Positions 38,003-44,750 of a stretch of 64,000 nucleotides of DNA are shown piece by piece. The position numbers and the translations under genes were made by a program. Origin of the DNA: Hoeflea sp. (GTDB lineage: Bacteria; Pseudomonadota; Alphaproteobacteria; Rhizobiales; Rhizobiaceae); assembly GCF_014359905.1 (NCBI RefSeq), contig NZ_JACIYP010000001.1, forward strand, positions 69,758 through 133,757, read 5' to 3'. Position 1 is the stretch's first letter, and each line of letters starts with the position of its first letter. The notes below the pieces were generated by a model. The model was given only the letters and a program-made list of their open reading frames with translations. It was not told the DNA's origin and ran no database searches.

Positions 38003-38031
38003 ACTATTCTGATAAAAGATTGACACGTCAA
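38003..38031 (-). promoter_or_regulatory. Candidate promoter of the passenger membrane-gene pair
   Basis: On the - strand, TTGACG (38026-38031) and AATAGT (38003-38008) are separated by exactly 17 bp; the matches to consensus are 5/6 and 4/6. Transcription would begin about 10 nt before the ATG at 37986, leaving a very short leader. The promoter lies inside the element, so the cargo carries its own expression signal. Confidence 0.45.
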
Positions 38032-38050
38032 GGTTGACCTTTTTGCGGCG

Positions 38051-38075
38051 TCAAACTTCAAACTGAGACACTGCC
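38051..38075 (-). repeat. Right terminal inverted repeat
   Basis: On the - strand it begins GGCAGTGTCTCAGTTTGAAG, matching the left end at 23 of 25 positions. Confidence 0.9.
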
Positions 38076-38083
38076 CAAAAACC
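38076..38083. repeat. Right target-site duplication, 8 bp
   Basis: caaaaacc, identical to 36340-36347. Confidence 0.85.
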
Positions 38084-38191
38084 GTCAGGACGTTCCTGTA
38101 AAGCTCATTGCGCCAAGCCCCCTTGCCCGGCATGACTCGCGTCATGCCACGCAATCGCGCCCGGATCCGTCAGGAAACAGGAGACATCGTC

Positions 38192-38710
38192 ATGCCAACC
38201 AACCGTCCCGCCTGCATCGCCCACTGGTCCGAGGTCGAGGGCCCCGACACCGCGCATTACCGCAACGACGACGAACTGCTGGGCATCGGCGCGGCGCTCG
38301 GCCGGCATTTCGGCCTCAACCGGCTCGGCATTCACCACGTGCGGCTGCCGCCCGGCCGCCGCACCTCCTTTCCCCATGCGGAAAGCCATGAGGAGGAATT
38401 CGTCCATGTCCTCGAAGGCGCGCCGGATGTCTGGCTCGACGGCGTGCTGCACCGGCTGGCGCCAGGCGATTCGGTCGGCTTCCCGGCCGGAACCGGTCAG
38501 GCCCACAGCTTTCTCAACAATTCCGACGCCGAGGTGCGCCTGCTGGTGGTGGGCGAGACCAGCAAGGACGAGAACCGGATCTATTATCCGGTCAATCCCG
38601 ACCGCAAGCCGTTGCGCGACGACTGGTGGGACGATGTCCCGGCGCGCGAGATGGGCGACCATGACGGCATGACCGACATCGAGCGGGCGCGCCGGGCGAA
38701 CAAGGCCTGA
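38192..38710 (+). CDS. Cupin-domain protein
   Basis: A 172-residue protein with a single cupin barrel: the first motif is in HAESHEEEFVHVLEGAPDVW and the second in VGFPAGTGQAHSFLNNSD. Metal-binding His and Glu residues are present. Family members range from isomerases to sugar-binding or unknown proteins; no function can be fixed. ATG at 38192 has AGGAGA about 8 nt upstream. It is the first gene after the IS-like element. Confidence 0.85.
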   Translation: MPTNRPACIAHWSEVEGPDTAHYRNDDELLGIGAALGRHFGLNRLGIHHVRLPPGRRTSFPHAESHEEEFVHVLEGAPDVWLDGVLHRLAPGDSVGFPAGTGQAHSFLNNSDAEVRLLVVGETSKDENRIYYPVNPDRKPLRDDWWDDVPAREMGDHDGMTDIERARRANKA

Positions 38711-38759
38711 ACCAGCCGCCTCGCGTGCGGACCCTGGTCCGTCCGAGCGGAAGCGGGGC

Positions 38760-39521
38760 CTATTCGCCAACTCCGCTCACATCCGGCGTTTGCCATGCCA
38801 GGTGCTGGCCGCCGTCGAGCGCGATCATCTGCCCGGTGACCGAGCGAGCCTGGTGCAGATAGCGGATGGTCGCGCCGAATTCGGCCAGTTCCGGCCCGCG
38901 GCCGAGCGGCACCGCGGCTGCCTGCCGTGCAAAGTCGTCGGCGTTCTGGCGCTCGTTGGCGAGCGTCGGGCCGGGGCCGATGGCGTTGACCCGTATGCGC
39001 GGCGCGAGCGCCTGGGCCATGGTCCGGGTCGCCGTCCACAGCGCCGATTTCGACAGTGTGTAGGAGAAGAATCGCGGCGTGAGCCGCCACACCCGCTGGT
39101 CAATGATGTTGACGATCAGGCCATCGCGGCCGTCAGGCAGGCTGTTGGACATGGCTTCAGCCAGGATCGCGGGCGCCTTGAGGTGAACGGCGAAATGCCG
39201 CTCGAACAGCGCCTCGTCAAAGGCGCGCACATCGTCATCCTGAAACATCGAGGCATTGTTGACGATGATGTCGGGCGCGCCCAGGCGGGCCGACACCGAG
39301 TCATGAAGCTCCCGCACCGCAGCCGTCTGGGTCAAATCGGCGAGAAACACCTCCGCCACCCCGCCTTCGGCCCTGATCAGGCCGGCCACCGCCTCGGCCT
39401 CCGCGCCGCTGCGGTGGGCGTGGATCGCGACATGATAGCCGTGCGCCGCCAGGTCCATGGCGATGGCTTTGCCGATCCGGCGCCCTGCGCCGGTCACCAG
39501 GACCGTTCCCCTGTAAGGCAT
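38760..39521 (-). CDS. Short-chain dehydrogenase, pteridine-reductase-like
   Basis: A 253-residue Rossmann enzyme. The cofactor loop is TGAGRRIGKA, i.e. TGxxxRxG rather than the common TGxxxGxG. This variant is known from pteridine reductase and FolM (dihydromonapterin reductase), which use NADPH. NNAS and the catalytic YTLSK are present. The specific substrate is therefore probably a pterin (inference). ATG at 39521 gives the family length. Confidence 0.85.
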   Translation of the reverse strand: MPYRGTVLVTGAGRRIGKAIAMDLAAHGYHVAIHAHRSGAEAEAVAGLIRAEGGVAEVFLADLTQTAAVRELHDSVSARLGAPDIIVNNASMFQDDDVRAFDEALFERHFAVHLKAPAILAEAMSNSLPDGRDGLIVNIIDQRVWRLTPRFFSYTLSKSALWTATRTMAQALAPRIRVNAIGPGPTLANERQNADDFARQAAAVPLGRGPELAEFGATIRYLHQARSVTGQMIALDGGQHLAWQTPDVSGVGE

Positions 39522-39574
39522 CAACTTTTCCCCGGCTCTTGCGCGCCAGAAGGGTGGCGGCAAATGGATTACTC

Positions 39575-40513
39575 TCAGAACACAGAGACGATATAGGCTC
39601 CAAACACCGCAAGCATAGCCAGGCCGCCAAGCTTTTTGACCGGCACGTTCCAATGCGCCAGCGCCACCACCAGCAGGCCCGCGGCAAGCATCACCCACAT
39701 GTCGATCGAGACGATGCGCGAGTCCACATCGAGCGGCATGATCAGCGAGGTGCCGCCCAGAATCAGGCCGATGTTGAAAATGTTCGAGCCGACCACGTTG
39801 CCGATCATCACGGCACCTGATTTGCGCCATGCGGCCATCATCGAGGTGACCAGTTCGGGCAGCGAGGTGCCGATGGCGACAATGGTCAGGCCGATCACCG
39901 TTTCCGAGGCTCCGAGCATGCGCGCGATCTGCGATGCGCTGTCAACAGTGAGCCACGCGCCGATCGGCAGGCCGATCAACCCGCCTATGATGAAGACCGC
40001 AATCTTCCAGTTTTCATGCGGCACCTCGGCAACTTCATCATGATAATCGGGCATGTTCGCCAGCTGGTGTTTGCGCGCCGCCCTGATCTGCCAGGCCAGG
40101 TAGCCTGCGATCATGGTCAGCAGAATGGCCCCGTCGATCCGGTTGAGCGGGGTCAGCCACATCATCACCATCAGCGTCAGCGTCAGGCCGATCATCACCG
40201 CAAGTGACACGCCCAGACCGTCTTCGCGGCAGCTGATGGTCATCAAAAGCGCCGGCGCGCCGAGCACAAGAAACACATTGGCGATGTTGGAGCCGATGAT
40301 GTTGCCGACAGCAATGCCGGAAACGCCGTCAAAGGCCGCCTGGAGCGAAACGAACATTTCCGGCGCCGAGGTGCCGAAGGCCACGATGGTCAGACCAATG
40401 ATCAGCGGATCGATGGAGAGTTTTTCCGCAAGCGCCACGGCGCCACGCACCAGATAGTCACCTGCAAGGACAAGGACGGCCAGGCCCGCCATCAGGGTCA
40501 GAATACTCAACAT
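39575..40513 (-). CDS. Calcium/sodium antiporter (CaCA family, YrbG-like)
   Basis: A 312-residue inner-membrane exchanger with about ten membrane segments and two inverted alpha-repeats: VAFGTSAPEMFVS with GNIIGSNIANV, and VAIGTSLPELVTS with GNVVGSNIFNI. The acidic residues of both repeats, which bind the cation, are intact. It lies 53 bp upstream of the SDR gene on the same strand. Confidence 0.93.
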   Translation of the reverse strand: MLSILTLMAGLAVLVLAGDYLVRGAVALAEKLSIDPLIIGLTIVAFGTSAPEMFVSLQAAFDGVSGIAVGNIIGSNIANVFLVLGAPALLMTISCREDGLGVSLAVMIGLTLTLMVMMWLTPLNRIDGAILLTMIAGYLAWQIRAARKHQLANMPDYHDEVAEVPHENWKIAVFIIGGLIGLPIGAWLTVDSASQIARMLGASETVIGLTIVAIGTSLPELVTSMMAAWRKSGAVMIGNVVGSNIFNIGLILGGTSLIMPLDVDSRIVSIDMWVMLAAGLLVVALAHWNVPVKKLGGLAMLAVFGAYIVSVF

Positions 40514-40819
40514 GCCGGGGAATCAACGCTCTCGATTTGAGTTAGGGTCCCTAGCCATATAGGCGGCGCATCCCCCTGCGCAATGGATTGCGTCTGCAGG
40601 CAGCTGGACCAAACGGGCATACACGCCTCGTCCAGAGGCTTGTTGCCATTCAGCAACAGTCGGGAGTGCCTTTGTTCCGCCGCTGTGTTTCCACAATTCG
40701 GCTTCGCGGGCGCCGCATTCGATGTCCATCTTGGGGCATGTCGAAGGCGGACTTCCCAACCGTCTCGGCGCTTCAGGCCCACTGTTCTGTGTGGGGCCGG
40801 ATCAAACAAGGAGAATAAA
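40514..40819. other. Intergenic region upstream of the Omp25-like gene
   Basis: About 300 bp with no convincing coding sequence on either strand. It must carry the leftward antiporter promoter and the rightward outer-membrane-protein promoter; no clear box pair was identified. The last bases hold the ribosome site AAGGAG. Confidence 0.5.
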
Positions 40820-41455
40820 ATGCGTATTCGTAAACTGGCACTGCTGGCCGCAGCTCTTTCCATGCCGCTCGCCGGCTCCGTGCTGGCCGCGGACGCGATC
40901 ATGGAGCAGCCTCCCGAACCTCCAATCGCTGAAGTCCTGCCGCAGACCTATGTGTGGGCCGGCGGATATCTCGGCGGTTACGGCGAGTACAAGTGGGGCG
41001 AGTTCGACGCGGTTCCGGCCGACGCTGACGGCTTCGGCGGTGGCGTCTATGGCGGTTACAACTGGCAGTCAGACAACATCGTCTATGGTGTGGAAGCTGA
41101 TGTCGGGTATTCCGGAGCTGACGTGACTTCGGGTGCGACGACTGGCGAACAGGGTTTCAACGGCTCGCTCCGCGCGCGTTTGGGCATGGATATCAATCCG
41201 TTCCTGATCTACGCAACCGGCGGTGTCGCTGCCACCCGTGCTGAACTCAGCAATGCAGCTGGCTCGGACAACAACACCCACTTCGGTTGGACCGCCGGTG
41301 CAGGCGCAGAAGCGTTTGTGACCGAAAAGATCACCACCCGTCTTGAGTACCGTTACACCGATTACCAGTCGAAGGACTACAATCTGGGCGGCACCAACGT
41401 GTCGTCGGGCTTCGACGATCATTCGGTCCGTCTCGGTATCGGCATGAAGTTCTAA
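40820..41455 (+). CDS. Omp25/Omp31-like outer-membrane beta-barrel protein
   Basis: A 211-residue protein with a clean signal peptide (KLALLAAALSMPLAGSVLAA) and an eight-strand-type barrel: alternating aromatic strands such as GGYLGGYGEYKWG, GGGVYGGYNWQ and TTRLEYRYTDYQ. It ends in Phe (RLGIGMKF), the usual C-terminal barrel signal. Rhizobiales often have several paralogues of this abundant surface protein. ATG at 40820 follows AAGGAG; a strong terminator follows the gene. Confidence 0.93.
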   Translation: MRIRKLALLAAALSMPLAGSVLAADAIMEQPPEPPIAEVLPQTYVWAGGYLGGYGEYKWGEFDAVPADADGFGGGVYGGYNWQSDNIVYGVEADVGYSGADVTSGATTGEQGFNGSLRARLGMDINPFLIYATGGVAATRAELSNAAGSDNNTHFGWTAGAGAEAFVTEKITTRLEYRYTDYQSKDYNLGGTNVSSGFDDHSVRLGIGMKF

Positions 41456-41490
41456 TCGCAGCTTTGCGATAAAAGAACAGATTGAATGAA

Positions 41491-41524
41491 GAGCCCGGAC
41501 GGGAAACTGTCCGGGCTCTTTTGC
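41491..41524 (+). terminator. Rho-independent terminator after the Omp25-like gene
   Basis: A perfect 11-bp stem (agagcccggac at 41491-41501 with gtccgggctct at 41510-41520), 8-base loop and TTTT. It lies between convergent genes and may work both ways. Confidence 0.88.
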
Positions 41525-41527
41525 GTT

Positions 41528-41911
41528 TCAGGCGGCCCAGCCCCACAGCGAGGCAAGAACATAGGCCGCCCAGACGCCATTGGCGAGCAACAGGCAGAAA
41601 ACCGCGAAGGAGCCGAGATCCTTGGCGTGCTCGGCCATTTTCGAATAATGCGGCGAGGCATGATCGGTGAGCTCTTCCACCGCGGTGTTGAGCGCTTCGA
41701 TCGAGGCCGTCAGCAGATAAAGCAGAACTGCCCCGACAAAGCCCCACAACGGCGCTCCTGCGAAGACAAAGATCCCGATGATCAAGCCGAAGGCCAGTGT
41801 CTCGTGTTGAAACGCGGTCTCGCGCCAGAGCCGCTTGACGCCGCCCAGCGAATAGCGGGCGGCAGCGAAGACATGGCCGACGCCTTCCTGCTTCTGCGGA
41901 CGGTTTGTCAC
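41528..41911 (-). CDS. dgkA: Diacylglycerol kinase
   Basis: A 127-residue integral membrane enzyme that phosphorylates diacylglycerol from membrane-derived turnover. Three membrane segments and the signature EALNTAVEELTD then HAKDLGSFAV are present. The start is GTG, overlapping the stop of the GST gene by 4 bp (GTGA). Confidence 0.94.
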   Translation of the reverse strand: MTNRPQKQEGVGHVFAAARYSLGGVKRLWRETAFQHETLAFGLIIGIFVFAGAPLWGFVGAVLLYLLTASIEALNTAVEELTDHASPHYSKMAEHAKDLGSFAVFCLLLANGVWAAYVLASLWGWAA

Positions 41912-42504
41912 TGCCTGGGTCGCATCGCTTCAAGGTCGGGGAAGCTGGCTGCGAATTTCGCGCTCCAGCGCTTGAGCTTGGGCCGCCCGCGTTCCCACTG
42001 GCCGGGGAACCGCAGGGCGATGTAGCCGAGCAGGGCTGCGAGGGCCAGATGGCCGCCGCTCAGAGCCTTGGTGCTGCGCGGCATGTTGGCTTCAAGATAG
42101 TCGAGCCCGCGCTCGACCTTGGTCCATTGCCGGTCGATCCATTCCTGATGCACCTTTTCCTCCGGGCGGAAACGGCGCTCATACATGATCGCCAGCAGGC
42201 AGTCGCAGATGCCGTCGCACAGCGCCTCGAGCACCTCGACCTCGGTCCGCTTGGCCGCATTGCGGGGGTAGAGCCGCTTGGTTCCGGTGCGATCGAGATA
42301 CTGCATGATCGCGCGGCTGTCATAGACCGCCTGTCCCTCATCGGTGATCAGGGTGGGGATCTTGCCGAGCGGGTTGTTGTCGACAAGGTTCGCCGGCGCC
42401 GCGACGGTGTCGGTGACCACGCCCTCGGCGTCGATGCCTGCGAACTTTGCCGCCATCCGCACCTTTGCGGAATAGGGCGAAGCGGGGGAGTAAAGGATTT
42501 TCAT
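41908..42504 (-). CDS. Glutathione S-transferase family protein
   Basis: A 198-residue GST. The N-terminal thioredoxin fold starts MKILYSPASPYSAKVRMAAK and has the glutathione-site block NNPLGKIPTLITDEG with DSRAIMQYLD. The C-terminal helical domain is complete. ATG at 42504 is chosen because it gives the canonical first beta strand. Translation is probably coupled to dgkA. Confidence 0.9.
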   Translation of the reverse strand: MKILYSPASPYSAKVRMAAKFAGIDAEGVVTDTVAAPANLVDNNPLGKIPTLITDEGQAVYDSRAIMQYLDRTGTKRLYPRNAAKRTEVEVLEALCDGICDCLLAIMYERRFRPEEKVHQEWIDRQWTKVERGLDYLEANMPRSTKALSGGHLALAALLGYIALRFPGQWERGRPKLKRWSAKFAASFPDLEAMRPRQ

Positions 42505-42545
42505 CGGTTTCTTCTTTCGTTGCGTCGAAAATGCGCCCTTGCCGG

Positions 42546-43256
42546 TCAACCCGGTTCGGGAACTTTGAGGTTGTCGATCCTGCAGCCGTTCCGGTCAAGC
42601 TCCGGACAGTCACGGAAGCCGAGTGTCGGCGTCAGGCAGATGCGGACTTCGCGCAACAGCCCGCGCTGGCAAGCGACTGCGATACCGTCGCGTGCCATCC
42701 CCGGATTTGCGGCGATGAAGGCGTCCTCGGCCTCCATGGCGTCAATCTCGGCGGGCAGATGTTCCGGCGCGAAGGCTGGAGGCACGGTCACGACGGCGTG
42801 CGCGGCGCGCAGCACCCGGAAATAGTCTTTCTGGGTGAGGCCCGAACAGGAGCCGTGCTTGCGCCACTGATGCCCGATCAAGCCCATGGAAGGAACGATA
42901 TCCAGGTAATCCCCGCCCAGATCCGCGGGAACCCGGTCAGGTTGGCGCGTCGGGCAGAATTCGGGATAGCCGGTTTCGAATTGCGGCCAGAGCCCGTGCA
43001 CGACGAAGCCGAAATCGCGGTCCTCGGCGCATTGCCGACTGTTGGCCTTGGCCCCTTCCACCTCGCAATAGGCAGGCGACCAGGACAAGGCCAGAACATA
43101 GAAATCAAACCCTGTGCCCAGAGGCAGATCGGCGGCAACAGGCTTCGCATCAACCGGTTCGGCCTGGGCTGCCGGCGGTCCATCCTCCGCGCAGCCCGCG
43201 ACCGCGGCAATCACGGCCAGGACCGTCAAGAGCCTGTTGGGCAGGAGCCTGGACAC
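42546..43256 (-). CDS. Ribonuclease T2 family protein, probably a lipoprotein
   Basis: A 236-residue exported nuclease. Both catalytic segments are intact: FVVHGLWPQ (CAS I) and HQWRKHGSC (CAS II), with the histidines needed for cleavage through a 2',3'-cyclic intermediate. The signal sequence ends VIAAVAGCAED, which looks like a lipobox with Cys22, so the enzyme may be anchored in the periplasm. The start is GTG. Several further cysteines suggest disulfides. Confidence 0.9.
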   Translation of the reverse strand: MSRLLPNRLLTVLAVIAAVAGCAEDGPPAAQAEPVDAKPVAADLPLGTGFDFYVLALSWSPAYCEVEGAKANSRQCAEDRDFGFVVHGLWPQFETGYPEFCPTRQPDRVPADLGGDYLDIVPSMGLIGHQWRKHGSCSGLTQKDYFRVLRAAHAVVTVPPAFAPEHLPAEIDAMEAEDAFIAANPGMARDGIAVACQRGLLREVRICLTPTLGFRDCPELDRNGCRIDNLKVPEPG

Positions 43257-43265
43257 GAAGCCGGG

Positions 43266-43688
43266 TCAGCGAACCGAGCGGCACCAGGCGCCATGCACCT
43301 TGTAGGGATCCAGCCCGGAAATGCAGAATTCAAGGTTGTCGCGCAGACCGGCAAAGCCCATGCCGCCCTCGATCAGCCACCAGATCGTGCGTTCCTTGCC
43401 ATCATTCATGTGCGCAGTGCCGCGGCAATAAAGCCTCGGGATCGACCAGTACTGATCGCCATAGCTCACGCGGTCGCGTTGAGTGTGCGTGATGCTGCTG
43501 ATGGCGAGACCGCGCTTGATCACATGCGTGTCGGTCCAGACAAAGCGGTTCTGAATGTAATCGAGGACCTGCGGCGCGTCGCATGATGGAAAAGTTCCGC
43601 CGCTGAAGGCCTTGGCCGGGCCTGCAAAGCTCAAAAGCGAGATGCTGAAGGCCGCTGTGACTGCAAGTATCAAGCTTTTCATGGTCAT
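43266..43688 (-). CDS. Hypothetical secreted protein
   Basis: A 140-residue protein with a typical signal peptide (SLILAVTAAFSISLLSFAGP then AKAF) and a mature part of about 110 residues with four cysteines (PSCDAP, LYCRGTAH, EFCISG, AWCRSVR), probably two disulfides. Similar small exported proteins are common in Rhizobiales but I know of no function. ATG at 43688 has GGAG 8 nt upstream. It lies 9 bp upstream of the RNase T2 gene. Confidence 0.8.
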   Translation of the reverse strand: MTMKSLILAVTAAFSISLLSFAGPAKAFSGGTFPSCDAPQVLDYIQNRFVWTDTHVIKRGLAISSITHTQRDRVSYGDQYWSIPRLYCRGTAHMNDGKERTIWWLIEGGMGFAGLRDNLEFCISGLDPYKVHGAWCRSVR

Positions 43689-43815
43689 GACCGGTTCTCC
43701 AAACAGGATGCGAGTCACGGTATAAGATGCACCCATGCCCTCGGCAAGGGCGAAGCGGCATGGCAGGCGTCGGTTTGCGGCCGGGCGCAGCGATGTGAAC
43801 AGTCCTGCCTTAACC

Positions 43816-44667
43816 TCAGCTCTCGCCAACCAGCATGCGGATGTCCGGTCCGGCGCCAGGGCCTTGAGCGAGCAGGCGGGCGAGTTCGGGCAGGACGGCC
43901 TTCAGATCGGTTTCCAGCGTGAAAGGCGGGTTGATGATCACCAGGCCGGAGCCGTTCAGGCCGGGGGCGTTGGTGTTGGCCCGCGCCAGCATCCGCACCG
44001 AGAGCGTGCGCGGCCGGCCCAGCGCGATCAGCTTCTTGTCGAAGCTTGCGAGCGGGCTGCCGGCCTTGATCGGGTGCCACAGCACATAGGTCCCGCCGGG
44101 AAACCGCCGTGTGGCGCGCGCCAGCCCGTCGATCATCCGGTCATACTCGCCGTCTGCCTCGAACGGCGGATCGATCAGCACCAGGCCGCGCTTTTCCTTG
44201 GGCGGCAGGTGCCCGCCAAGCGCAAGCCATCCGTCGAGTTCGATCACCCGGACCTGGAAGTCGCCTTCAAAGACGCGCCTGAGCTGTCTGGCGTCGTCGG
44301 CATGCAGCTCGATCGCCGTCAGACGGTCCTGCTTGCGCAAGAGCAGCCGGGCGAGCTTGGGTGAGCCGGGATAGTGTCTGATGCCGCCATCGGGATTGAG
44401 CGTCTTCACGGCCTCAAGCCATGGCGCGAGAAAGGCTGCAAGCTCCGGCGACAATTGTGCCTCCAGCACCCGGCCAACGCCGTCGCGCCATTCCCCGGTC
44501 TTCTGTGCCTCTGCGGACGACAGGTCATAGACGCCGATGCCGGCATGGGTGTCGATGACCCTGAACGCCGGATCCTTGAGCTTGAGATAGGTGATGATCT
44601 GCGCCAGCACCGCGTGCTTGAGCACATCGGCATAATTGCCCGCATGGTAGCTGTGACGGTAATTCAT
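43816..44667 (-). CDS. rlmJ: 23S rRNA adenine-N6 methyltransferase RlmJ
   Basis: A 283-residue methyltransferase that in E. coli modifies A2030 of 23S rRNA. It starts MNYRHSYHAGNYADVLKH, the hallmark of the family, and has the catalytic motif DPPF and the SAM-site region IDTHAGIGVYDL. ATG at 44667 gives that start. It is divergent from the molybdoenzyme gene. Confidence 0.93.
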   Translation of the reverse strand: MNYRHSYHAGNYADVLKHAVLAQIITYLKLKDPAFRVIDTHAGIGVYDLSSAEAQKTGEWRDGVGRVLEAQLSPELAAFLAPWLEAVKTLNPDGGIRHYPGSPKLARLLLRKQDRLTAIELHADDARQLRRVFEGDFQVRVIELDGWLALGGHLPPKEKRGLVLIDPPFEADGEYDRMIDGLARATRRFPGGTYVLWHPIKAGSPLASFDKKLIALGRPRTLSVRMLARANTNAPGLNGSGLVIINPPFTLETDLKAVLPELARLLAQGPGAGPDIRMLVGES

Positions 44668-44750
44668 CGTCTGATGTGATGCGTCCCTGAATTGATCTGA
44701 TGAGCCCGGCGGCCGTGGCGCGCCGCTCAAATTTCTCTTATAGAGAAAGC

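Larger units (their letters stand above)
36348..38075. mobile_element. IS-like element (IS1-type ends) carrying passenger genes
   Basis: A 1,728-bp unit bounded by 25-bp inverted repeats with 23 matches, starting GGTAGTGTCTC / GGCAGTGTCTC, and flanked by perfect 8-bp direct repeats. Its base composition is visibly more AT-rich than the neighbours. It contains only the last ~96 residues of a DDE transposase (36897-37187). The rest is two small + strand genes and a coupled pair of - strand membrane-protein genes. GGT ends and an 8-bp duplication fit IS1-family elements. It lacks a complete transposase, so it was probably mobilised in trans. It inserted between uvrC and the cupin gene without breaking either. 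Confidence 0.85.
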
